DNA from: Chara braunii
Lineage: Eukaryota; Streptophyta; Charophyceae; Charales; Characeae
DNA length: 30,200 nt
Reading direction: 5' to 3'
Assembly (NCBI GenBank): GCA_003427395.1
Contig: BFEA01000413.1
Location: forward strand, 1,512,859 to 1,543,058
Shown: in pieces, positions 18,624-28,796 of the stretch
Position numbering within the stretch: the stretch's first letter is position 1
How the letters are laid out: each line of letters opens with the position of its first letter
Translations under genes and position numbers: made by a program
Notes under the pieces: generated by a model
What the model was told of the DNA's origin: nothing
The model's input: only the letters and a program-made list of their open reading frames with translations
Databases searched by the model: none

Positions 18624-20387
18624 CATGGAATGTGCGTGGTTTTGGAGACACCAGTAAAAAGCATAAAAAGGCTAGATTTAAGGAGTGGATTCATTCACAA
18701 AATGTGCAGATTGCCTGTCTGCAGAACACAAAATTAGATCACAACAAGTTTGTCTCCATTTATCAGTGGTGGGAGGGACCAGAGGTCTGGTCCCCAACGG
18801 AGTGTACTAAAGGTGGGGTTGCCATCCTGGTCAATAAGGACCTTGATACTTTTGTGTTAGATCAGTATCACGACAACAAAGGGCTGCTGGGTCTGGCTTA
18901 AATTTTCCGTAGATTCAGAGGAATGGGCAATTATGACAGTTTATGCCCCCGTGGATTATAACGGTCGCCAATAAATTTTCACAAATTTACCCTGTTGTTT
19001 ACCGGACGCGAAAAACGTTATTGTATGCGGGGATTGGAACGGAGTGATAAATCCTGGCTTAGACATATTGGGGACTGCCCCCTTGCGATCTGATTTTGTC
19101 TTGCTTTCCTCCTTTCTGGAAACACAGTCTTTGTCCGACCCGTTCAGGACATTCCACCAACAGGAGAATGGGTTCATTTGGTTTGGCCCCCCTCCCACCC
19201 CAACCTCCCCGGCTCCAAGAAAAAGGTTGAATTTCTTCTTGGTCCGTGGTTCCCCATGGGATCGTAGCATGTGGTGTGATGCGGTACCTGCCTCCATGTC
19301 TGACCACCATCCAGTTCTCTTAGACATCTTTCCCAAAGACATTGTCGAACGTCACGGCCCCCCCTTTAGATTGAATACCAACCTGTTGAAAGACCTTGAC
19401 ATCATAAAATAGATCAATGCTCATATGACTAAATGGTTGGATGCTAAGGTCCTATTTCCAAACTACTTTCAGTGGGTGGATACAGGAATTGTCATTGTGA
19501 GATAAGGCTTGGTCAACTTTTCTAGGATGAAGTTAGCCAAAAGAAACTGGGAAGAAAAATAATTGGTTAAAGTAATAAGCCACGCAAAATCTGAAATGGG
19601 TAAAGATCCTTTCTCAGATTTCCATTGGTCCAGAATCCAAAGGGATGCGTTGGCGCGCCTGAAAGCCTTAGATATCAGGAAACAAGCAGAATGGATCAAA
19701 TTTCTTAATTTTAGAGGTATTATCGGCTATGATTGAATGCCGAAGTCAACTTTTCGTTCACTTCTGCTTCGTAAATCTAAAGCATTGATTAGGGAACTTT
19801 CGCACCCCTTCGATACCTCGGCCCCGCTAGCACTAGACACCATATAGATCTGTAGCTATGCAGTTGAGTACTTTAGGGATATCGTCTCCACTCATCGCCC
19901 TACCGACACCCCTCACTTGGACATGTCTGCGTTGTCTCCCTTTGGAACCACTCTAATAATTCTATCTCGCATAATGCTGCCCTTGAATTAGACAGACTCA
20001 TGGAAGTATCTGAAATTCTAGGTGCAGCCAAAGCGATGGCCAAGGGCAAGTGTCCAGGCCTGGAGGCCTACCAATAGAACTGTTTCTTGCCACCTGAGGG
20101 ATCTTTGCTCGTTTCTTATGCGACATTTATAACCAGGCCCACCAATCGGGCGGATTCCCAAAGGGTTTCACACAGGGCATGATCTCCCTCATATGCAAAA
20201 AAGAAGAGAAAAAAGATGTTCACAACTGGAGACTTATTTCAGTACTTGACATCACCTACAAACTTTTCGCCAAAACATTGGCTTTGCATTTGGCCAAGCT
20301 AATCCTCTCCCTAATTGGGTGGGAACAGGAGGCCTTTGTAGAAGGGCGCTCTATTTTTGAAAATATAATCTCAGTCGTCCAGGCACT

Positions 20388-20390
<3 letters not shown>
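18602..20390 (+). pseudogene. LINE ORF2 relic: endonuclease and start of reverse transcriptase
   Basis: The frame overlaps the end of ORF1 and reads RIRLVTWNVRGFGDTS, the N-terminal start of AP-type LINE endonucleases. The next motif, normally LQETK, is here LQNTK, so the catalytic Glu appears lost. CGDWNGVINPG (19027 on) and SDHHPVLLDI (near 19300) are the later endonuclease motifs. After 19412 the frame is broken many times. AAKAMAKGKCPGLEAYQ (near 20027) and WRLISVLDITYKLFAKTLAL (near 20230) are the conserved approach to and first block of reverse transcriptase. EAFVEGRSIFENIISVVQAL runs into the T tract of the insertion at 20391. No polymerase active site is left. Confidence 0.8.
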
Positions 20391-20426
<36 letters not shown>

Positions 20427-20832
20427 GCCCTTGGNAGCTCGTCGCCACCCCCTTCCGGAGACTGTCCTCCCTCCCAACGAGTGTGGGCTACCCTGCCATC
20501 CCTTTTTTTTTTCTTCTTTTTTCTTTTTTTTGAAAGGCCCTTGGTGCAAGACCACTATCCTGGTGGTGGTAAGAGAACCACCAGGATTGAAGCTTTGCCT
20601 AGCGGGCCGCTCCGTCTATTGGTGGGGAGCTACACCTGCTAGAAACCGGATCCAGCGTCCCATAGATATATCTTGCTGCATGGAATCCAAAAGCGTCCGG
20701 GTGCTGGAAACCGGGTCCAGCGTCCCATCCTATAGCAGGGCCGGGTGGCGAGGGGGCCACTGGGAAGCACCAGTGAAGATTCCCTTCGTCCCCTACCGCT
20801 GCTCCCTATCCATCCTTCAGACGCCCTATTGA
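20391..20832 (-). mobile_element. SINE-like retroposon(s) inserted in the plus-strand LINE
   Basis: On the minus strand the element ends in a 32-base A tail (20391-20422 on plus as T). TTGA flanks both sides (20387-20390 and 20829-20832). CCAAGGGCCTTT occurs before the A tail and again before a second internal A-rich tract (20503-20531 on plus), so two retroposon 3' ends are stacked 110 bp apart. GGGACGCTGG followed by CCAGCA-type sequence occurs twice (20636-20664 and 20702-20729 on plus). The module 20609-20664 is shared with 2083-2140. No tRNA-type promoter boxes were recognised. Confidence 0.7.
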
Positions 20833-21087
20833 GTTTGCCAAAAAACAGGTTATGATAGAAACATGCCAGACTCAGTTGAGCTACTGCAAAACAATTTTGA
20901 CAAGAGCTAAGCTACTGCAACCCAAGATTGCCAAGAGCAAACAGGAGTCGTTTGCTAGAACAATGCACGACTATCAAAAAGACTTTGGCACACGACTGTC
21001 AACACGCCTTTGGCTCTCTAGTTCGGTCAGGATTCCTCAGTAGAAATTGACACCTCGGTAAACTTTGCCACTTCTGTCTGTCAATCC
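20833..21087 (+). other. Resumed LINE sequence and a short tandem repeat
   Basis: EFAKKQVMIETCQTQLSY reads on from the interrupted reverse transcriptase for a few codons, then stops resembling polymerase. A 35-36 bp imperfect tandem repeat GCTACTGCAA(AA/CC)CAA starts near 20880. The junction with the minus-strand LINE lies at about 21050-21090; no A tail of either LINE is visible there. Confidence 0.45.
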
Positions 21088-24000
21088 TTACGGGGCTGCA
21101 GGCAGTAGAGTTTCCGCTAAGGAGAGAGGGTGGGGGGGGGAAAGATCTGGAAAATCCTGGGCTGCCCGTAATGCCACCCCTGGGTCAACATTGGTCCAAT
21201 CATGGAAAACCAATTGGTAATCCCTTTCTATCTCAGGCTCAGGGTTCTCTTGCGGCCCCTTTTCCATCTGAACTTTTCCGGACCACCTGACCTCAGCCAC
21301 CCATCCCTCCCATTCCTTCCCCAGCCAAATTTTGCAGAAGCCAGTTATAGCTTTGTGCATGTCCCTCCGGTTGTTCATTTGATCCAGTTTGTCCTTAACG
21401 ACTCTCCATTGGGATGCTATTTCATATTGGAATAATGCCCTGATTTGTTTCATGGCTTCTCCCTCCGTCATCTGCGCTCCTTCTCTCTCAAGGACACATC
21501 TCTTCCACCATATGGTCCATAGGACGTCCTTCTACCCAAGTTGAATATATTCACCACAAAACTGTTCTCCCGGAATCTCGGGTAGTGCCCTAGGAGTATA
21601 GCCCTCCAGTCCCATGGCCAATCCTCATTCGGAACAATATGCCGCCAGATCCNATCCCATGATCTCCACAAGAGGACTNANGNCNGANATTGCANAAAGA
21701 TATGTTCGATGGTTTCAGCCCGTCTTCCCCCAGGGAAGCCTTGGAGGCATTTGCGGCACCATGGGAGTGCTTTCCCTTGTTGTTCAAGCCGGGTATGGTC
21801 AATGAGCCAATCGTTAGTAGGTAAATAGCTGTGTTCTATTTGCCATTGGAGAGCTGAGATTTTGGCCGGTCTACAACCATACTGTGCAAACCATCGAATA
21901 GGCTTAAGTAGGCTTCGATCAATATTGAGATGCCTGTACCATCTATCCTCCACCCTTTCTCGCAGCCTCCTCTTAGGTCTTAGCATATGATAGACTGACT
22001 TAGCTTTAAGCTTATGTAGAGACAATGTGACTGCCCCCCCTTTCCCTGGCCTAGTACCAAGGGTCAATTTCCATTCATCTGGGTCCAGGGGGAGGTCCTC
22101 GATCGAGGTCATTGGGAAGTANACCTTGGGGTGACCTTCCTCCTCAATGACCCTGATGCGGTAGACCCCTTTTCTCTCCCTCCATATAAAGGGTTGTTTG
22201 TTCCATTGCAGCCCCTCATCCTTTTGGATGGAAAAGATTTCTATTAGTATGCGAGATGGTTCAGTCATGTGCACCCTCCCAACTTCCTTATTGCGGTCGG
22301 GCAGCCCCACCCAGTCCCCCTCTTTCACGCAGGGGCCTTTCCGGAGTGCGGTGTACCACTGGAGAGGGAAGCCATCGATGAGTTCATTTAGCGCTCGCAG
22401 GCAGGTGCGCATCGGTTCCGTGTTTTTCCAAGTCCTAGTCTCCTGGTCCCATAGGTCCCCCACTCTACGTATCCCATGCTTAACCCATCCCTTCCAAGGA
22501 GTGTCCGTGCTGCACCGTATCCTTCCTTCAGAGTCTGTGATTAGGCGGTTACCAAAGAGGGGTTGCCTGAATATCTCTTCCCACCTATCTGGCGCAGAGC
22601 GGTCGGGGGGGGGGAGTCTCCTCCAGGTACGTAGAAGGCGTGCCCAGTGTTTGTCCACAGGATCTCCATTCCTATATTTCCTGGGTATCTTCCAAAATCT
22701 TTCCTCTAACCACACCCGGGGATCAATTTCAGGTGGGGTTTCCGGGGCCAGGTCTGCCAGTTGGGCCAGGGCTAAGGGTACCCACGGAGATGAAGATGAA
22801 AAGATAATGCGCTGGATCCAGTGAATTGCGAGGGCGTGGAACTGCGTAGCTGGATCTATGATTCCTAGTCCTCCTCTATTCTTGCGCTGGATCACTGAGT
22901 CCCATGCCACCCGGCTTATTACGTGGGTCGTGTTGCTGTCACCTCTCCAAAGGAAGGCCGCGAGCTGTTGCTTTAGCGCTTTGAGACCCCTGTCACTCAT
23001 TGGCCATAGGATGGCTTTGTGACAGAGCGTGGCCAGGATTACATTATTGATGACCAACGCTCTCCCAAAGATTGATGTGTGTTTGTTGTTCCATTTTTCA
23101 AACTTGGCTTTCGCCGGTCCCGCCTGCCATTCCTCATTCGTTACCGGCTTACCTTTGGCAGTCATTTGTGCCCCCAAAACTCTCAGGGGGTCATCGTGGG
23201 GGAGCCACGTGATTCGTGGATTTTCTGGGGGTCTCCCCCCCTGATGATGCATCCACCAACCTACCGATTTTTGACCCCAATTGATTGTTATATCGGACAG
23301 CTGACAAAATTTATTCATGAGGTTCTGAATCTCCTTCATGTTAGACTTTGTCGCTTCCGTCATGATCGTAAGGTCGTCAGCAAACAAGGAACAATTTGGA
23401 ATTGCGTCCTGCGGGATATTGGCGATCTTAATACGCGTACGATTTCTATTCTTCCTCAAATTGGCAGATAGTGCTTCCATTATTACCACAAAGAGGTATG
23501 GGGCAATTGGGTCCCCTTGCCTCACCGATCGTTGGAGATCGAAGGGTGGTGCCACTGACCCATTGACCTGGACACAGGTGGTGGCATTTTGGTGTAGGAT
23601 CTTAATCCAACGTCGGAAGGTCGGACCAAAGTTCATTTTCTCTAGACATTTATCCAGGAAGTCCCAATCCACGTGGTCATAGGCTTTTTCGAAATCAATG
23701 AAGATAATAGTTGCATTTGCCCGATTCCGCTCTGCCAGTTGGACCACGTCTTTGACCAGCAAAATATTCTCTTGAATATTCCTACTGAACATAAATCCTG
23801 TTTGGGCCGGGTGTATGACATCTTCCAAAAATTTTGCCATTCGGTTGGCAAGTGCTTTGGAAAACATTTTGTAGACCAAAGTGAGGAGAGTGATAGGCCT
23901 GTAATTTTTTATGTTCATTTTATCGCCTTTTTTGTAAAGGAGAGACAGGACGCCCCTCCACACAATCTCACCCATTTCCCCTGCCTCCCATACATCTTGG

Positions 24001-25630
24001 TAGTATTCCCACAAATCAGTGCTCATGTCAGTCTATGCAGCTTCCCAGAATTCTTTGGGAAAGTCGTCAATGCCGGGGTTTTTTTCTTCCTTCATCTCGA
24101 GGAGCGCTGCCCATACCTCTTCCTTGGCGAGTGGTATCTCCAGTTCATCCCGCTGTTGGGGGGAGATTGATCGATCCATTGGGGAGAGGAATTCTTGTAA
24201 TTCCCTGACTCTCGCTTCCCCCTGCGGGGTTGGGATTTGAGAGGTGTACAGCTGTTTAAAATTTTTTTTGGTGATTAATGTGCAGTGTGCAGTGTCGGTG
24301 GCGATGGTGTTAGAATTTTCTGGGTCAAAGAAAACTTCGATAATTGTCCGTCAAGTTCTAGCGGTAACCATCGAGAAGAATTGTGTGTCCATTGACGCTT
24401 CTTGTGTTAGGTGGTTCATTTTTCTGCGGATTCTAATACCTTGTCATCTGTGCAGTGCAAATTGTAAGATGTGGTGTTTCTTTTCTTGAATAACTCAAAT
24501 GAGGTAGTGCTGGTCTTGGGTGGGAGGAGTAAGCTGTAACGACTCTACCTGTTGTTCCAGGTTCATTAGTTCGTTGTGAGTGGTCATTTCTTGGTATTGT
24601 CGTAGTGCTGCCTTGGCTTTGAAAAACTCTTTACATTTATTTGCGAGGAAGATTAGACCATTGTTAAACCAGATTAGTCGCGAATCGAAAAGATGCTTCT
24701 GCTGCCGCCAGAAGTTCCATTCATGTCTGATCATCTGCGAGAAGGTCGTGTAGATGAGCAGGGAGGTATTAAGTTTGTAGAAGCCCGGTCCTTGGTCAGA
24801 CCTTTTCCTCATAGTTAATACAATGCCACATGTTTTATGGTCCAGCCCCGGAAACGGGCTACGCGGGAGAATCACTGCCCATCGTAGGGCTCCTTCTAGA
24901 TTGTTGGAAAGCAGAATAAGATCGATTCTAGATTTGGATAAACGCGCCGGGTCGTTATCACGTATGCATGTAAAGGTTCGTGTTTGGGGGTGCAGCCGTC
25001 GAAAGGTGTCAAAGACCGAAAGCGATTCGCAGAGGTCGGCTATCATTTGTTCGTCCTCTGCCGCCGCGAAGGAGGGTGAATCCTGAGGTTTGCATCTATC
25101 CAATCCCTTGTCGGGGGTGGCATTGAAATCTCCTGCTAGGACCAGGGGATGCCCTCCGGGACTTGCATACCGATCCTTCCCTTAAATTCCCTTCTTTCCC
25201 CTACTGTGTTGGGAGAATATATGCCGATGATGCAAAGCAATTCTAGTTCCAACATGCCCAGGACTGAGGCCCAACGTCCCTCTTCTTCGTTCACCACCCA
25301 ATGGACAGGCTCAAACCTGGAATCAGGAGGGACCCAGATTGCTACCCCTGCTGAGCCGGGTCTGGTGGCGTGTGCTCTTATAGCTGTGTGGGGCCAGATT
25401 TGCTTTAGCGTTCTGTTATGGTTGTCTAGCAGATGAGTTTCTTGTATGCAAATTACATCTGGCCATCGTCTGCCTCCAACACCTTTGAGTTGATCCCAAA
25501 TCGCTTGGCGCTTTTCAGGTTTGCATGATGCCAGGCCGTTAACGTTAATGGAACGTAGGTCCATGTCTGCCGATTCAACGCATTTGCGCCATGCCGGGTT
25601 TCTGCAGTATAGTGTGTCTAGGTCATCCAT
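21088..25630 (-). pseudogene. LINE ORF2 relic: endonuclease, reverse transcriptase, zf-RVT-like
   Basis: The polyprotein nicks target DNA and copies LINE RNA at the nick. Endonuclease: SINVNGLASCKPEKRQAIWD, then ICIQETH with the catalytic Glu kept; a frameshift near 25185 joins to HPLVLAGDFNATPDKGLDR, SRIDLILLS and LDHKTC. The frame then runs through stops at 24495, 24444, 24351 (all TGA) and 24033 (TAG) and includes EEKNPGIDDFPKEFW. Reverse transcriptase in the 852-codon open part (24026-21468): NYRPITLL at residue 41, IDFEKAYD at 110 with D111, RQGDP at 169, FADDL at 215 with D217 and D218. The C-terminal region has CRKCLQGFPGGRRAETIEHI, a zf-RVT-like motif whose last Cys codon is masked by an N. 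A second frameshift near 21535 continues into KDVLWTIWWKRCVLEREGAQ and ends at 21088. Confidence 0.9.
21679..21695. other. Cluster of six ambiguous bases
   Basis: N occurs at 21679, 21681, 21683, 21685, 21688 and 21695, inside the LINE ORF2 zinc-binding region. Other single Ns lie at 20435, 21653, 22122, 29634, 29664, 29861 and 30105. They probably reflect conflicting repeat-derived reads. Confidence 0.9.
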
Positions 25631-25666
25631 TTCTTTCTATTCTGATTTCTTTTTTTAATGGAATCC

Positions 25667-27691
25667 TTATTGAGAGTTCTTGAGAGCGTCGCCCGTCGGG
25701 GTGTGTCATAGCGGGTGCCAATGTTTGAGGTCCCATCTGTCCAGGTGTAATACTTTTTCTCGTGCTATTCGACACAGACAGCGGCACACATCGTCTTCGG
25801 ACCAGAAGTCGCTGGCTTTGATCTTGGCACATTGCAGGTCCAAGAGAGCGTTGTGGCTAAACCATCCCAGATCAGAGGTTCTATTGGGGTCAAAGAGCAG
25901 GAACAGGTCGTTGTGCGCTATCTGTTCGTTGGGCGTTTCGAACCTGAGTCCTGCCCTTGCACCCGGGGAATAGTGTTTGGGGATGAAGGTAGACACTTGG
26001 TTAGAGAAAACTCTGCCTCTTTCCATGTGGTCCTTTTCGTGGAGGGAGAATTCCCAACCGTGCATCGTTACCCCCTAATCCCCCACCGGAGAGAGACCCA
26101 GTTCCCATTTCCCTTCCGCTTTCCTGAGGGGGATTACCATCACCCCATTCAGCTTGGAGAGAGGTAGTGCGAAGAGGCCCCTTTCGATGAGCTGCCTAAT
26201 TTTAAGTCTAGGAGAGGTCATCCCTTCCTCTGTTGTTCCCTTTCCGTTGTTCGGTACTGCGCACGAAGATTCATGTCCAGAGGGTGGAGCAGCTGGTTCC
26301 GTTGCTGGAGGCGGGTGAAATCGTCCTCGGGCGACGGCTAGTATGCGTTGAAATGCTTCAGCCCATGTTAGATTGAGGGGGGGGGCAGTGGTGAGTGCAT
26401 TCCTTAGGGACGGGCTGTTGTTGAGGAGAGCTACTAACTCAACGTAAGATTTGTCCCAGTACTCTTCTCCTTCATGGGGGCAGTCCGTTTGGAGATGTTT
26501 TAGGATCCAGTCTGCCACCACCTGGATTTTCTGGTCCAGGCTCATTTCCTGTGGGGGGGCATCCGGGTCCGACGGGTCTTTGGGGGACTCTTCCATCTCT
26601 ACGTCGGGCGGCGGGGGGGTTGTATCAACGTCCATTTGCTGTGCCCCAAAGGCATCTGAACAGAAATCAGGGGCCAGTTAATCTGGCTTTTGATGGCCCT
26701 GCCCCTCCTGCTGAGGCTGGGGGGGATGCGGGTGTGGCTGCTGTGCATGCGGTGGTCGGGTCCTTGCTTGCTGCTTCAGCCTCGTACCGTGCTGCTTTTC
26801 TGGGAGCATGTCCCTCTCATTCCCCCCTTCTGTCGTTTTGTGTACTTCTGTTAAAGAGGCGGGCTGCGTGTGTGACGGGGTACTTGTCCCCTTATTTTCA
26901 CTCGACAGGCTCGACTGTGCTGACGATGGCTGATCCCCCTTTTTTGGCAGGTCCTCTTTAATAAAGACCTCTTCCTGGGTTTTCTGTGTCTCCTGGAGTG
27001 GACCCGCCCCATCACTCAGACAGTCAAAGCGATTGCCCTGATCCCCGCCTCCTTTTTTTGTCTCCACCACTTCCTTCTGTGCGGGTTCCTTCTTTTTACT
27101 GCCGACTGCTATCCAAGTACCCTGTTTTTTTGCCTTGGGGGGAGGTTGCAAATGCGATTCCAATGGTTTGGGGGGGACCCAGTTGGACGGTGGCTGGGAA
27201 CCTGGCTGTAGTTCCCCCCGCCCTTCCCATGTCCAGCCAACTACCTCCCCCTCCTTCCCCCCTGGTTTGTCGATGTACACCCATCCCTCATATCCCGGAT
27301 CGACCGTCCTCCACCTAGCTTCCTCGAAGGGGTCCTTCCTCAGACGTCCTGTGGATTTTGCTGTGCGCGAGGGATGTCTGCCACAGGCTGTGTCTGTGCA
27401 GAGGTTCCCGTAAGCCTGACACTTAAAGCACCAGGGTCTATGTTTGTGGGCGGTGTGGACCCTGTACAGCCTGCCCCCCACGCAGAAGGGAATCACGTTG
27501 TCAGGCGGCCACAAGCAGTGCGCGGCCTGAGATCCGCAGTACTGGGACTTAGGCTCAGGGACAAATCCGTGTTTTGATGGTAGTCTCGTATGACCAGGCA
27601 GCGAAAAATAGGGGAACTCAGGGCACCCCTGATTTTGGGCGCACTGAGCCTTATGAGTGACCCTCAAAGATGGCGAGATGGGTGGCCGCAC
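25667..27691 (-). pseudogene. LINE ORF1 (gag-like) relic with Cys/His cluster
   Basis: RNA-binding ORF1 product by position and composition. One frame stays in phase from 27700 to 25667 (about 675 codons, starting GTG at 27691) with stops at 26678-26680 (TAA), 26075-26077 (TAG) and 25706-25708 (TGA). Near residue 87, PWCFKCQAYGNLCTDTACGR followed by HPSR gives C-x2-C-x6-C-x4-C-x2-H, a zinc-knuckle-like cluster. A Pro/Gln/Lys-rich low-complexity middle follows. The second segment (26635-26075) starts with an acidic Pro-rich stretch. The last segment (26065-25706) contains GWEFSLHEKDHMERGRVFSN and resembles no domain I know. All three stops could come from CAA, CAG or CGA by a C-to-T change. 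The end KNSQ stop is 36 bases before the ORF2 start. Confidence 0.75.
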
Positions 27692-27700
27692 TCGGCATGT

Positions 27701-28746
27701 CTAGGGACTGTCATTTCCGACCGTTCAGAGGGTTAGACCCGGATTGGCCTGCAGGGGAGAGGCATCAAGGGAGTTGACATCGCCGCAACGTCTTTGTAGC
27801 GTATGATCGGGGTCAAAATAGCGCCTCGAATTTTTGTCATTTTTTGTATCTAAATTAAAGATGGGAGAGGAGAGGAGATTGAGAACAGTAGGAGGGAAGA
27901 GAAAAACGTAATATTCCTTAATTTCCTTGTTTTTTGCAGCATTTGAGTTTTGGGGAAAATACCCCGTTATTTTATGTTTTCCGGCAATGGAATTGAAAAC
28001 AAAGGAAAAGATTAAAAACGCTAAAAAAAAGAAAAGAAACATAAGAATTTTGTCGGTTTTATTAAAACTCCCTCGGCGGGTATTTTTGGTGGACTTACGG
28101 ATATACTACAATTTCCGATGATAGTATTAGGAAAAAGGAGGGATCCTAGAAGCGATGAAAGGGACGAGAACTGGGGATTATTAAAAGTTTGACCTGATTC
28201 TGGCTGGATTATCCACCATTAGCTCTATTCCTGGATTGATCGTTTTTTTTTCTAGGTTCAAACATTTTTCACAATCCCCCGATGGTCGAGATTTTCCCTG
28301 TCACTTTCCTGATTTACCTGATTACTTTGATGTCCAAGTGGACGGCGTGGGATGGTGCTACTTTGGACCGACAGTGTGGTATTTGGCTCAGAGCCAGACA
28401 AAGTTCTGGTTCGGCATGAGCTCAGTATCAGCGTACTTCAGGTTCGGACACATCACCGATATTTATTACCAGGTTCGGAACCTGATTTATTTTCAGGCGA
28501 GGTATTACCTTGAGGTTGGTATGGTTCAAGTTCGGTGATGATTCGGTGAGGACACGACAGGTGAGTGAGAGGTCGCGCCAAAGTGAATGAGCTGCTAAAC
28601 AGGGAGTGAGCGCGCTGGCGGAGAAGGGAGAAAGTGGTGGCGAAAGGGGCAGAGCGCGAGTAAGAAAGCAGTTGTTTATGAGCTGCATGCATCAGGCCCT
28701 AAGTGAGGACAGATACATTCGAATTGGAGCCTGTGCTAATTGACCC
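27701..28746. other. No gene recognised; palindrome at 28470-28484
   Basis: AT-rich sequence to about 28250, then a more balanced stretch in which GGTTCGG recurs. CAGGTTCGGAACCTG (28470-28484) is a perfect palindrome around a single centre base. A 100-codon plus-strand frame (28236-28538) has no known motif. The 5' UTR of the minus-strand LINE may extend into this stretch but cannot be delimited. Confidence 0.5.
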
Positions 28747-28796
28747 GTGTGTGTGTGTGTGCGTGTGAGAGAGAGAGAGAGAGAAAGAGAGAGAGT
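28747..28796. repeat. Compound (GT)n-(GA)n microsatellite
   Basis: A GT run with one GC interruption passes directly into a GA run with one AAA interruption. Confidence 0.95.

Larger units (their letters stand above)
16041..21043 (+). mobile_element. Decayed L1-type LINE, plus strand, split by a SINE-like insertion
   Basis: ORF1-like and ORF2-like regions follow in the expected order: a gag-like protein with a Cys/His cluster, then an AP-type endonuclease, then the start of reverse transcriptase. Reverse transcriptase is interrupted at 20391 by another retroposon. Downstream, 20833 onward resumes in a way that reads through (AL then EFAKKQ). The catalytic reverse-transcriptase core (YADD-type motif) is missing. 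The element meets the minus-strand LINE tail to tail near 21.05 kb. Its 5' boundary is not visible. Confidence 0.85.
21088..27700 (-). mobile_element. Near full-length but inactivated L1-type LINE, minus strand
   Basis: ORF1 (27691 to 25667) and ORF2 (25630 to 21088) lie in order with about 40 bases between them. ORF2 contains AP-type endonuclease, reverse transcriptase and a C-terminal Cys/His region. It is disabled by three internal stops in ORF1, four in ORF2 and two frameshifts, but all catalytic motifs remain readable, so the loss is fairly recent relative to the plus-strand LINE. The 5' UTR start and 3' A tail were not identified. Confidence 0.9.
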
